A stretch of DNA of 60,027 nt from Nocardia veterana NBRC 100344 (GTDB lineage: Bacteria > Actinomycetota > Actinomycetes > Mycobacteriales > Mycobacteriaceae), in the NCBI RefSeq assembly GCF_000308855.1, contig NZ_BAGM01000011.1:1-60027 (forward strand), given 5' to 3'. The notes beneath the pieces were generated by a model. That model saw only the letters and a program-made list of their open reading frames with translations. It searched no databases and was not told the DNA's origin. Of this stretch, positions 42,463 through 52,394 are shown piece after piece. Both the position numbers and the translations under genes were made by a program. Position 1 is the stretch's first letter. The number at the start of each line of letters is the position of its first letter.

Positions 42463-43275
42463 TCATCGGGTGCTCGAGCCCGCCGAGTCCGATGCGGCGA
42501 CCGGGACGAACCGGACCTCGAACATGGTCGGCCAGTACTTTCCGGTGATCAGGAAGTGATCGGTGCCCGGCAGCTGGGCGATGCCGTTGAGGACGTCCGC
42601 GCCGGTACGTTCGGTGGGTCGCAAAAGACCGCCGGCGTCGATATCGCCCAGTACCGTGCCACTGCCGGGATCGATGCGCAGGATGTGGTCCGTCGGCCAG
42701 ACGTTGGCGTAGACGGAACCGTCTGCGGCGCAATCGAGCTCGTTGAGCCGGGCATCGTGGTGGCTGGTCAGCCGCATCGTTCCGGTGACGGCGAAGGTGT
42801 GCGGATCGCGAAAGGTGAGGGTGTCGCTGCCGTCGCTCATCACCAGTCGGTCGCCCTGGCTGCACAGTCCCCACCCCTCACCGTCGTAGTGGACGCGGCG
42901 CCGCTCGGCGAGGGTCCGGGGATCGCGCGCGAAGGCGGTTTCGTTCTTCCAGGTGAGTTGCCAGAGTGTGTCCCCGGCGCGGGCGATGCCCTCACCGAAA
43001 TAGGTGTCGGCGAGTTTCGCCTCGGCGATCGGCGCGCCGGTCGCGAGATCGCGGGCCCGCACCCCGGACTCGCCTTCCATTCCGGTGCTCTCGTAGAGCA
43101 CCGATCCGTCGATGTCGAGACCCTCGGTGAACGCCGCGTGGTCGTGCGGTCGGGTGGCGACGACGTCGACGCGCAGCCGAGGGGTGTCGTCATGGCTGTC
43201 ACAAGCCGTCGCGGACAGCATTGTGGACGCCGCGATCAGCACTGCTGCGGCCGCCGCACGGCGTTGGCGTTTCAT
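42463..43275 (-). CDS. glutaminyl-peptide cyclotransferase-like lipoprotein
   Basis: A 270-residue lipoprotein: signal AAAAAVLIAASTML and lipobox SATAC with Cys at 25. The mature part is a five-bladed beta-propeller of the plant/bacterial glutamine cyclotransferase family, recognisable by HDHAAFTEGLDIDGSVLYEST, LTWKNETAFARDP, YDGEGWGLCSQGDRLVMSDGS and LNELDCAADGSVYANVWPTD. Such enzymes convert N-terminal Gln to pyroglutamate on exported peptides. TACATT at 43283-43288 (minus strand) is 7 bases before the ATG, so it is probably leaderless. It is divergent from the DUF3027 gene with only 17 bases between start codons. Confidence 0.88.
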   Translation of the reverse strand: MKRQRRAAAAAVLIAASTMLSATACDSHDDTPRLRVDVVATRPHDHAAFTEGLDIDGSVLYESTGMEGESGVRARDLATGAPIAEAKLADTYFGEGIARAGDTLWQLTWKNETAFARDPRTLAERRRVHYDGEGWGLCSQGDRLVMSDGSDTLTFRDPHTFAVTGTMRLTSHHDARLNELDCAADGSVYANVWPTDHILRIDPGSGTVLGDIDAGGLLRPTERTGADVLNGIAQLPGTDHFLITGKYWPTMFEVRFVPVAASDSAGSSTR

Positions 43276-43292
43276 ACGGCAAAATGTAGGAC

Positions 43293-44675
43293 GTGAGCGC
43301 AGTGTCTGTTTCGGAGTCCGGTGTGCGACCGATCCTGGCGGAGGCGGTCGACCTGGCCCGTCGTGCGCTCCTGGAGTTGCAGCCCACCGGTGTGGGCGAG
43401 CATCTGGGCGTCACCGGCGAGGACGAGTGTGCGGCCACCCACCACTTCGCGGCGACCCTGCCGGGTTACCGCGGCTGGCAGTGGGCGGTCGTGGTCGCGG
43501 CCGCGCCGGACGCGGAATACGCGACGGTCAGCGAGTCGGCGTTGCTGCCCGGGCCCGACGCCCTGGTCGCACCCGAGTTCGTGCCGTGGGAGAAACGAAT
43601 CCGGCCCGGTGATCTGGCCCCCGGTGATCTGCTCGCCCCGCGGGTCGACGATCCGCGCTTGGTGCCCGGGTACCTGCAGACCGGCGACCCGGTCGTCGAC
43701 GAGGTCTGTGAGGAGGTCGGCCTCGGCCGCCGCCAGGTGCTCAGCCGGGAAGGTCGCCTGGAAGCGGCCGAACGGTGGTACTCCGAATTCGGGCCCGAAA
43801 CCGATATGGCTCGATCCGCGCCCGGCACCTGCGGCGTGTGCGGCTTCTTCGTCCCGTTGGCGGGTGCGCTGCGCGCGGCCTTCGGTGTCTGCGCCAACGC
43901 GATGGGCGCCGACGGCCGGGTCGTGCACGTCGAATACGGCTGTGGCGCCCACTCCGACACCGAGGTGCCGACCGGCGCCGGCTCCCCGCTCTACGAGGCC
44001 TACGACGATGCCGCGATCGAGGTGATTCCCGCCGAGGAGTTGACCGCCCGCTCGACGGCCGAGCCCGCGAGCCCGGAATCGGCGGACGCCGGCACCGCCC
44101 CGTCCGAGACGCAGCCGACCGCCGCCGCGACCGCCGAAGTCACCGAAGCCACAGCCACCGAAGCCGCAGCCACCGCAACCACGACCACCGAACCGGCCGG
44201 AAATGCGCCCGATGCCGAGACGGCTTCCGCCGCGGAAACGACCGATCCCCAAGGGCTTTCGGCCGCAACCGGCGACGAGCGGCAAGACGGCCCGGTTGCC
44301 GGTTCGGCCGACGCGGTCGAGGGATCTACTTCCGCCGAAGACATCCCCGCTGCAGCAGGGACCACGCGTACCGAGGCCGGACCGACCGAGGCCGCCGCCA
44401 CCGGCGAGGCTGCCGACCAGGAGGAGCTCCAGACCACCGCCGCCACCGGCCCCGCGCCCGACGAGACGGCCGCCGACGCCGGTACGACCCGGTCCGCTTC
44501 CGCCGAACCCGCTGCGGAGGCCCTTACCGAAGCAGAGGCCGGCGGCGAAGCCGCGGCGACGGTGGATCTCGAGTCGGCCGAACCGAGCAGTGAGATCGTC
44601 GAATACAGCGGTGCCTGGACGGTGTCCGCGGTGCGGGTGCAGCCGGGCGAGGCCGGGGCGGCGGAGGAGCACTGA
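43293..44675 (+). CDS. DUF3027 protein with Ala/Thr/Glu-rich tail
   Basis: A 460-residue protein matching Rv0877. The N-terminal about 245 residues form the conserved domain (LGVTGEDECAATHHFAATLP, GWQWAVVVAAAPDAEYATVSE, RIRPGDLAPGDLL) with a Cys pair TCGVCGFF at about 180-183 and YGCGAHSDTE, which may bind metal. The remaining about 200 residues are low-complexity Ala/Thr/Glu/Pro and probably disordered, ending in a short conserved-looking SEIVEYSGAWTVSAVRV. Function is unknown. GTG 43293 is the only sensible start, close to the promoter of the divergent lipoprotein gene. The next gene begins 27 bases downstream. Confidence 0.85.
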   Translation: MSAVSVSESGVRPILAEAVDLARRALLELQPTGVGEHLGVTGEDECAATHHFAATLPGYRGWQWAVVVAAAPDAEYATVSESALLPGPDALVAPEFVPWEKRIRPGDLAPGDLLAPRVDDPRLVPGYLQTGDPVVDEVCEEVGLGRRQVLSREGRLEAAERWYSEFGPETDMARSAPGTCGVCGFFVPLAGALRAAFGVCANAMGADGRVVHVEYGCGAHSDTEVPTGAGSPLYEAYDDAAIEVIPAEELTARSTAEPASPESADAGTAPSETQPTAAATAEVTEATATEAAATATTTTEPAGNAPDAETASAAETTDPQGLSAATGDERQDGPVAGSADAVEGSTSAEDIPAAAGTTRTEAGPTEAAATGEAADQEELQTTAATGPAPDETAADAGTTRSASAEPAAEALTEAEAGGEAAATVDLESAEPSSEIVEYSGAWTVSAVRVQPGEAGAAEEH

Positions 44676-44701
44676 CGAGCGCGAGCGGGGGAGCCGTAGG
44701 G

Positions 44702-47524
44702 GTGACACAGGATCCGTTCGGCACCGCCGAGTTGCGCGCGGGAGTGCTCACCGCGTGGCGGAATTCGCCGACCCGGTTGCGCGAGGACGCCGCGACCGAG
44801 GCGGATCTGGTGCGCGGGGGTTACCGCGACCGCCTGCTGACCGAATTGGCGCAGAACGCCGCCGATGCCGCGGTGAAGGCCGGGGTGCCCGGACGGGTAT
44901 CGGTGCGGCTGCGTGGCCGAGCCCTGCACATCGCGAATACCGGTGCGCCGCTGGATCTTTCCGGCGTACACGCCTTGACCGCCCTGCGCGCGTCGGCCAA
45001 GACGGGATCGGCGGTCGGGCGGTTCGGGGTGGGTTTCACGTCGGTGCTGTCCGCCGGTGACGAGGTCGAATTTCGCTCCACCACGGGCTCGTTGCGCTTC
45101 TCGCGGGCGCAGACGCTGACCGAGTTGCATGCGGAGGGCATCGAGATTCCCGACGGTGCCGACGGGCCCGCGGTGCCGGTCCTGCGCCTCGCCTGGCCGG
45201 TGCCGGTCGAGCCGGAGCCCGGTTTCGACAGTGAGATCGTGGTCTGGCTGCGCGCGGACGTGGACGCCGACGACCTGCTCGCGGCCATGCGCGCCGAAAC
45301 GACGGACCTGCTGCTGGAGCTGCCCGGCCTGCGGTCGATCCGAATCGAGGACGACGAATCCTGGCGGGCGGCCGAGACTTTCGACAACGGCCTGCAGCAG
45401 ATCTGCATCACCGGCCCGTCCGGCGCGGATTCCCGGTGGTGGCAGTACACCACCGGCCGGGCGCGCTGGTTGCTGCCGGTGCGCGACGGCCGGGCCGTGG
45501 CGGCGGCGCCCGATGTGCTGCGGGCGCCGACCCGCACCGACGAGGAACTGTCGCTGCCCGCTCTCGTCGTTGCCGATATCGCACTGCAACCGGATCGGCG
45601 CCGGTTGCTGCCGGGTGCCCGGATCGCCGAATTGGCCGAGGGCTACGCCGATTTCGCTCGCGCGCTACCGGCGCAGGACCGGCTGGTGCTGGTGCCGGCC
45701 CCCGGATTCGCGCGCAGCGAAGCGGATGCCCTGCTGCGCGAGGCGGTGGTGGCTCAGCTGCGGGCGAACCCGTGGTTGCCGGTCCTGGCACCGGTTTCGG
45801 ACCCGGACGACGACGCGGGCCTCGCTCCGGCCGAGTTCGGCGCCGCCCGTGGCGACGATGTGCCCGCACCGGTGCGCACCGAGGCGGCCCCCGCCCGCGC
45901 CGGCGTATTCCTCGGTGTCACAGACGATCTCGCCGAGCTGCTCTGTGGGCTGCTCGGGCCGCTGGTGATTCCCGAATTGTCCGGTCGTGCCCATGCCGAC
46001 CTGCTGGGTGTGCTGGACGTGCACCGGATCGGCCTGGCCCGGATCGCCGAGTTGACCGGCAGCGTGCAGCGCCCACCGCAGTGGTGGTACGCGCTCTACG
46101 ACGCGCTGGAACCGTTCGTCACCGATCCGCTGGCGGCCGAGGAGCTGGGCGCGCTGGCGGTTCCGCTGTCCGACGGCCGTCTCGTCACCGGCCCCCGCAC
46201 GGTGGTACTCGACGACCAGCTCGAGGATGCGGTGGCGGTGCCGTGGGCTCGGCTGGTGCACCCGGAAGCCGCACACGATCTGCTCGGCCGCCTCGGTGCG
46301 CAGCAGGCCGATGTCGAGGATCTGCTGACCGACTCCGCGCTGCGAGCGGAGCTGGACCACCGTCCCGACGACGAGGACCTGCGCGCGGCGGTTCTGGGCC
46401 TCGCCGCCCATCTTCCGCCCGAGACCACCCCGCCGACGTGGTTGGGCGCCCTCGAATTGCCCGACGAGACCGGCGAATTGCGGCCCGCGGACGAACTGCT
46501 GCTGCCGGATGCTCCCCTCGCGGAGGTACTGATCCCCGATTCGCCGTTCGGCACGCTGGACCCCGTGACCGCGCGGGAGCATCCGGCGGCGGCCTGGCGC
46601 GCGATCGGGGTCGGCTGGGGTTTCACGGTCGTCACCGAGACCGATCCGACCGGACCCGACCATGATCTCGACGACGAGGATCGCTGGTGGCAGGGACTGC
46701 CGGAGGACCCGCCCGAGTTCGCGGCGGTGCGCGATCTCGATCTCGTCGACGACAAGGCCTGGCCCCGGGCGCTGCGCCTCCTGCTGGCCGAACCCGCGAC
46801 CCGGCGCCTGCTGGCCGATCGCGACGGCTACACCGCGTGGTGGTTGCGCCGGCACGCCCGCATCGACGGCCGCCCGCTCGGCGTCTTCCGCGCCGGCACC
46901 GATCCGGTGTTCGCCGACCTGCTGCCGGCGCTGCCCGGATTCACCGAGACCGATCTGTCGGCGCTGGCCACCGTGTTGGCCGATCCGGCCGACATCACCG
47001 CGCATCTGGCGGTGGCGTTGCTGGAGGCGTTGGCCGATCCGGCGAAAACCCCGACGCCCGAAGCGGTTTCGCAGGTCCATCGTCGGCTGGCCGCGGCGGT
47101 GCCGCAGCTCGACCTCGACGAGATCGGGGTGCCGGAGCGAGTTCGCGCGCTGTCGGGTGCGGTGATCGACCCGGATCGCGCACTGGTGCTGGACCGGCCC
47201 TGGTTCGGCTTGGCGCTACCGGCGGATCGGCTGGTCGTCGGCGATATCGATCACGCCGCCGAGCTGGCCACCCTGCTCGATGTGGCCTCGGCCTCCGAGG
47301 CGGTGCATGCCGAGGTGCTCGGTACCGGTCGGCGCACCACCTGGGCGGACGAACCGCTCGGGGTGCTGCTGCGCTTGCAGTTCGGACTGCCGCCGCTGAC
47401 CGGCGAGCTGGTGCTGCACGACCGGCTCGAGGTGCGGTTGACCGGCGCCTACGAGGCGACCGTGGCGGTGCCGTGGTGGCGCGCGGAGGACACCACCCAC
47501 GTGCAGCGGCAGCCGAGCCCGTGA
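44702..47524 (+). CDS. sacsin-like GHKL ATPase protein
   Basis: A 940-residue protein with an N-terminal Hsp90/sacsin-type ATP-binding fold. The N box is LLTELAQNAADAA (about 42-54), G1 is replaced by IANTGAPLDLSGV, and G2 is GRFGVGFTSVL. It is followed by a sacsin-repeat-like region to about residue 300 (LVVADIALQPDRRRLLPG) and about 600 residues without a recognisable catalytic domain, rich in acidic and Leu-rich helices. It may be a chaperone or signalling ATPase; no function has been shown to my knowledge. GGGGGAG precedes GTG 44702. It is probably co-transcribed with the DUF3027 gene. Confidence 0.82.
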   Translation: MTQDPFGTAELRAGVLTAWRNSPTRLREDAATEADLVRGGYRDRLLTELAQNAADAAVKAGVPGRVSVRLRGRALHIANTGAPLDLSGVHALTALRASAKTGSAVGRFGVGFTSVLSAGDEVEFRSTTGSLRFSRAQTLTELHAEGIEIPDGADGPAVPVLRLAWPVPVEPEPGFDSEIVVWLRADVDADDLLAAMRAETTDLLLELPGLRSIRIEDDESWRAAETFDNGLQQICITGPSGADSRWWQYTTGRARWLLPVRDGRAVAAAPDVLRAPTRTDEELSLPALVVADIALQPDRRRLLPGARIAELAEGYADFARALPAQDRLVLVPAPGFARSEADALLREAVVAQLRANPWLPVLAPVSDPDDDAGLAPAEFGAARGDDVPAPVRTEAAPARAGVFLGVTDDLAELLCGLLGPLVIPELSGRAHADLLGVLDVHRIGLARIAELTGSVQRPPQWWYALYDALEPFVTDPLAAEELGALAVPLSDGRLVTGPRTVVLDDQLEDAVAVPWARLVHPEAAHDLLGRLGAQQADVEDLLTDSALRAELDHRPDDEDLRAAVLGLAAHLPPETTPPTWLGALELPDETGELRPADELLLPDAPLAEVLIPDSPFGTLDPVTAREHPAAAWRAIGVGWGFTVVTETDPTGPDHDLDDEDRWWQGLPEDPPEFAAVRDLDLVDDKAWPRALRLLLAEPATRRLLADRDGYTAWWLRRHARIDGRPLGVFRAGTDPVFADLLPALPGFTETDLSALATVLADPADITAHLAVALLEALADPAKTPTPEAVSQVHRRLAAAVPQLDLDEIGVPERVRALSGAVIDPDRALVLDRPWFGLALPADRLVVGDIDHAAELATLLDVASASEAVHAEVLGTGRRTTWADEPLGVLLRLQFGLPPLTGELVLHDRLEVRLTGAYEATVAVPWWRAEDTTHVQRQPSP

Positions 47525-47534
47525 GCCGCGGGGA

Positions 47535-48161
47535 TTATTTCGCGTAGGAGGCGATCATTTCCGCCAGCACGTCGAGCTGGCCGCGCACGGCCTCGCTGTC
47601 GTCGTCGACGAGCCAGCGCAGAACGATGCCGTCGATGACATTGAGGGTGAATCGGCTCAAGGTCTGAACCGGAATTCGCCATTCGGTTCCGGTGGCCACT
47701 CGCCCGTGCTCGAGGACGTCGGCGACGGTGGCGTCGTTGAACAGATACTGTTCCCGCGCGATCGCGAGTTTCGCCGGCGTCTGCTCACTTTCGCGCAATG
47801 CGTAGGTGGTGGTTTCGTAGGTGAGCAGTTGTCGTTGGGGGGTGGCTTCGATGTTCAGCCAGAGCAGTTCCAGACTGGCCCGCACCAAATTTTGAAGGGA
47901 TTCTTTTCCACTTCCGACTTCCTGCCACACCGTTTCGTTGGTCTCGACGGAATCGCGTAATTCCATCGATAATGCTTTGACCAGTTCGGTCATCAGCGCA
48001 TCTTTGTTTTCGAAACAGTAATGCACCACACCGAGCGAAACCCCGGCCGCCTGCGCGACATCGCGCGTGGTTACCCCGGCGACACCCTTTTTCTCCGCGA
48101 GGCCGATGGCGGCCTCGATAAGGTGGGCTCGTCGTTCTTCGACGCTCAATCGGGAGGACAC
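47535..48161 (-). CDS. TetR-family transcriptional regulator
   Basis: A 208-residue regulator. The helix-turn-helix domain (about residues 8-55) reads EKKGVAGVTTRDVAQAAGVS and GVVHYCFENKDALMTELV, a VHYCF variant seen in BetI-like members. The C-terminal ligand domain is helical (LLWLNIEATPQRQLLTYETT). GTG 48161 lacks a clear ribosome-binding site. It is convergent with the large ATPase gene, 10 bases apart, and its base composition is slightly more AT-rich than its neighbours. Targets and ligand are unknown. Confidence 0.87.
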   Translation of the reverse strand: MSSRLSVEERRAHLIEAAIGLAEKKGVAGVTTRDVAQAAGVSLGVVHYCFENKDALMTELVKALSMELRDSVETNETVWQEVGSGKESLQNLVRASLELLWLNIEATPQRQLLTYETTTYALRESEQTPAKLAIAREQYLFNDATVADVLEHGRVATGTEWRIPVQTLSRFTLNVIDGIVLRWLVDDDSEAVRGQLDVLAEMIASYAK

Positions 48162-48249
48162 GGAAGCGAGTTAAGCCGCAAGGACGCGATCAGTCAATTC
48201 GCACACTGTAAAGTCGGCGCGCTCGGCGTGGCGGCGTGTTGACCGGGCG

Positions 48250-48498
48250 TCACAAGCCTTTCTGTGCGCCTTTGTCGCCCCGGCGGGCGCTGCGCCGCTG
48301 AATCACGAAAATGGTGTAGCCGAGCAGTCCGACGCCCAGACCCATCAGACAGATCGGCCGCGCGTCGGCCCAGCTGTCGGTGCACCACACCACGACCGTC
48401 GCCACCAGCCACACCAGGGTGCCGATGGCGAGTACGGGACGCGGGTCGGTCAGCCGCGGCGGGATCTCGGGCACATCGGGGGTCACGAAGTCAACCAT
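48250..48498 (-). CDS. DUF2530 small membrane protein
   Basis: An 82-residue protein with two membrane helices (VLAIGTLVWLVATVVVWC and PICLMGLGVGLLGYTIFVI), preceded by a Pro-rich N-terminus (VTPDVPEIPPRLTDPRP) and followed by a basic tail. It matches the DUF2530/Rv0879c pattern. Function is unknown. ATG 48498 is used. It is divergent from the MarR gene as in mycobacteria. Confidence 0.8.
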   Translation of the reverse strand: MVDFVTPDVPEIPPRLTDPRPVLAIGTLVWLVATVVVWCTDSWADARPICLMGLGVGLLGYTIFVIQRRSARRGDKGAQKGL

Positions 48499-48550
48499 AG
48501 CGACGGGAACGGGCGGACCCCACATGTGCTGTCCCGTATCGTTTGCCTCT

Positions 48551-48988
48551 GTGACAACGCCTTCCGATATCCGTGCGCTCGCCGGTGAACTGTCCCTGGC
48601 GGTCGTGCGGCTGACGCGACATCTGCGTGGCCGCCGCGCCGACGCTCAGATTTCGCTCACCCAACTGTCGGCCCTGGCGACCCTGGCCAGGGACGGGGCG
48701 ATGACTCCCGGCACGCTCGCCGCGAAGGAGCGGGTGCAGCCCCCGTCGATGACCCGCGTCATCGCGTCGCTGTCGGAAATGCAACTGGTGAAACGCGATC
48801 CGCACCCCACCGACGGCCGCCAGGTCATCGTGTCGCTGTCGGATGCGGGTAAGGCGCTGATCGAGGACGAGAACAATGCCCGCGAGGCGTGGATGTTCGA
48901 TCAGCTGTCCGGGCTGACGCCGGAGCAGCTGCGGGTCCTCGCGGATGCGGTGGCGATCATGAAACAACTGGTCGCCGACTCGGAATAG
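48551..48988 (+). CDS. MarR-family transcriptional regulator
   Basis: A 145-residue winged-helix regulator corresponding to Rv0880. The DNA-binding domain covers about residues 35-105, with LTQLSALATLARDGAMTPGT, QPPSMTRVIASLSEMQLVKR and the wing DPHPTDGRQVIVSLSDAG. GTG 48551 lies 8 bases after TATCGT (48537-48542), giving a nearly leaderless transcript. It probably represses itself and the divergent DUF2530 gene, which is inference from position. Confidence 0.9.
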   Translation: MTTPSDIRALAGELSLAVVRLTRHLRGRRADAQISLTQLSALATLARDGAMTPGTLAAKERVQPPSMTRVIASLSEMQLVKRDPHPTDGRQVIVSLSDAGKALIEDENNAREAWMFDQLSGLTPEQLRVLADAVAIMKQLVADSE

Positions 48989-48997
48989 GCCTGCCGA

Positions 48998-49396
48998 TCA
49001 GGCGACGAAAGCCCGGTCGCTGGAGACGATTTCGCGCCCGAGCGGCATGAGCGAGACCGGAATCAGTTTGAGGTTGGCCCATCCGAACGGGATCCCGATG
49101 ATCGAGACGAACAGCGGGATGCTCGTGACCAGATGTCCGATCGCCAGCCAGAAACCCGCGAAGATCACCCAGATGACATTGCCGATCAGCGACGGCGCCC
49201 CCGCGCCCGGCTTCGCGACCACTTCGCGCCCGAAGGGCCACAGCACATAGGCGCCGATCCGGAACGACGCGATCCCGAACGGGATGGTGATGATCAGGAT
49301 GCAGCAGATGATCCCGGCTAGAAAATAGCCCACGGCCAGCCAGAACCCGGCGAAAATCAGCCAGAGCACGTTCAGGACGAACCGGATCAGGGTCAC
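48998..49396 (-). CDS. YccF-domain membrane protein
   Basis: A 132-residue membrane protein with two copies of the YccF repeat: VLNVLWLIFAGFWLAVGYFL...ITIPFGIASFRIGAYVLWPFGREVV and VIWVIFAGFWLAIGHLV...IGIPFGWANLKLIPVSLMPLGREIV. About four helices. The family is widespread and its function is unknown. GGAGG lies just before GTG 49396. It is convergent with the MarR gene, with 9 bases between stops. Confidence 0.9.
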   Translation of the reverse strand: MTLIRFVLNVLWLIFAGFWLAVGYFLAGIICCILIITIPFGIASFRIGAYVLWPFGREVVAKPGAGAPSLIGNVIWVIFAGFWLAIGHLVTSIPLFVSIIGIPFGWANLKLIPVSLMPLGREIVSSDRAFVA

Positions 49397-49468
49397 ACCT
49401 CCAGCATGCCAGGGCACGGCCGTACCCACCAGAGATGGCGGCAACCCCGGCGGGCGGCCGAACCGCGG

Positions 49469-50671
49469 TCAGAAGAACCAGCCGAGGACCGGTTGCCGCT
49501 CGGTGCGGAAGGCGCGGTCGAACTCCGCGATCGTGCGGGGATCTTTCGCGCGGAGCCGGTTCGCGGTGGCGAAGGTCCGGGCGGAGTGGGCGCCGAGATA
49601 GAGACTGCCGAGGACGTCGATGCCCAGCTCGAGATCGGCGGCCCGGGCGGTGGGCTCGCATTCCGCACGACCGTCGCGGATGCGCAGGGCGAACGTCCCG
49701 CCGGCGTTGCGGAACGGATCGCCCACGGCCACAACGAGTTCCAGGTCGGTTTCGTAGCCCCGCGCGCACAGGGCGGCCGGAACGTCCATCGGCCGGGCCC
49801 ACAGGCCGTCGTGGCGGCTGGTTGTGCGGATCAATCGGGCATCGGTGAGCAGATGGGGGAGCGGGTCGTCGTCGCTGACGGTGGCGGTGACCGTCTGCAC
49901 CAGATCCAGGCCGAGCAGGGCCCGCCACAGGGCGGCATGCGCCTCGGCGGTGACCGCACGCAATTCCACCACTTCGGCGGTGAGCGTGCTCGGCACGGAA
50001 TCGTCGTAGCGGTACAGGGCGTAGCCGTCGGCATGGACGAGGCCGAACAGGGCGGCGTGCCCGCCGCTGCCGAGCACCTGGATCAGCCAGGCCGGATCCG
50101 GACGAGCCTGTGCACCGGGGACCAGCCGCCGCCAGCGGTCGTAGATCGCGGGCGCGACGGCCAGCGCATCGTCGAGCGACACGAGCGCCACCCCGCCGGG
50201 ATCGGGTGCGGTGGGCCGGAATTCGGCGAACCGCCGATCGATCGTGATGCGGTTCTCCACCACGCACGGGCCGTAGCCGAACCGGCCGTAGATGGTGGCC
50301 CGGCTGGCGGTGAAGATGGTCAGCGGCAGTCCGGCGGCCTCGGTGCGGGCGTGCAACTCGGTGTACATCGCGCGCAACAGCCCGCGGCGGCGGTGGGTCG
50401 GGGCCACCGCGACGGCCGCCACGCCGCTGACCTCGGTGCTGCGGGCGCCCGGCACCGTGAGGGTCATGGTGGTGTCGCGGGTGTGCCCGACCACGCGGTC
50501 CCCGTCCACGGCCACCAGTGATCGCTCGATCGGGAACAGTTTCAGCCGTTGCTCGGTGACGACGGGATCTTCCTTGGGCGGCGCACCGAACGCGTTCGAC
50601 AGCAACAGGCCGATCCCGGGAAGGTCGGCCTCGGTCGCGGGTCGCAGCGTCACACCTGATGCGGTCGCCAT
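49469..50671 (-). CDS. eis: Eis-family GNAT acetyltransferase
   Basis: A 400-residue protein with the Eis layout: an N-terminal GNAT domain (acetyl-CoA motif VAVAPTHRRRGLLRAMYTELH), a second GNAT-like fold, a C-terminal sterol-carrier-like domain and a terminal aromatic carboxylate (LGWFF) that takes part in catalysis in Eis. In mycobacteria these enzymes acetylate aminoglycosides and host proteins; orthologues in other actinomycetes may have other amine substrates. ATASRATIYGRFGYGP is a conserved family segment. ATG 50671 is preceded by GAGGGT. Lies 185 bases downstream of the gltA terminus region, same strand. Confidence 0.88.
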   Translation of the reverse strand: MATASGVTLRPATEADLPGIGLLLSNAFGAPPKEDPVVTEQRLKLFPIERSLVAVDGDRVVGHTRDTTMTLTVPGARSTEVSGVAAVAVAPTHRRRGLLRAMYTELHARTEAAGLPLTIFTASRATIYGRFGYGPCVVENRITIDRRFAEFRPTAPDPGGVALVSLDDALAVAPAIYDRWRRLVPGAQARPDPAWLIQVLGSGGHAALFGLVHADGYALYRYDDSVPSTLTAEVVELRAVTAEAHAALWRALLGLDLVQTVTATVSDDDPLPHLLTDARLIRTTSRHDGLWARPMDVPAALCARGYETDLELVVAVGDPFRNAGGTFALRIRDGRAECEPTARAADLELGIDVLGSLYLGAHSARTFATANRLRAKDPRTIAEFDRAFRTERQPVLGWFF

Positions 50672-50802
50672 ACCCTCGACGATCGCACGACCGCCCGGTC
50701 CCACGCATCAGGATTTCCGGCCGTGTGGCCGGCCGGCCGCGACCGTATTCCGAGCCGGGTCGCCACAGTGGCGGTCGACGGTGGACGACAGGGCAACGAC
50801 CG

Positions 50803-50845
50803 AAAAACGAAGCCCGCCTTCCTGCAGAGCGGAAGACGGGCTTCG
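50803..50845 (-). terminator. factor-independent terminator of gltA
   Basis: On the minus strand CGAAGCCCG-(T)-CTTCC pairs with GGAAG-(G)-CGGGCTTCG around an 8-base loop and continues into TTTTT. A strong intrinsic terminator directly after the citrate synthase gene. Confidence 0.9.
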
Positions 50846-50856
50846 GAGGGGGAGCT

Positions 50857-52212
<1,356 letters not shown>

Positions 52213-52309
52213 GGAAGGATCCCTCTCAGGCTAGAACCGTAGGCGTCGGGCGCGGTCGGCGTCCGGCGCACTTACCTCAACGCTAGCCGCTCACCGCTAG
52301 CGCCGATTC

Positions 52310-52335
52310 GTGAGGGTGGCCATTGGCTACCTCAC
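52310..52335. promoter_or_regulatory. inverted repeat GTGAGG-N14-CCTCAC upstream of gltA
   Basis: Perfect 6-bp arms, centre about 110 bases from the gltA start. Nearby, CGCTAGC occurs twice as a direct repeat 14 bases apart (52281-52287, 52295-52301). The two together suggest a regulated promoter. Confidence 0.35.
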
Positions 52336-52394
52336 GGTCACGTCGATGCGATGTGAGCTCTCGGGCCTCGGCGTGCTATTGGCCGGTGTCCGGC

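Noticed and set aside
48162..48249. Possible operator upstream of the TetR gene at 48161
   Set aside because: No clear inverted repeat could be found in the region, only a weak TTAACT-like hexamer.
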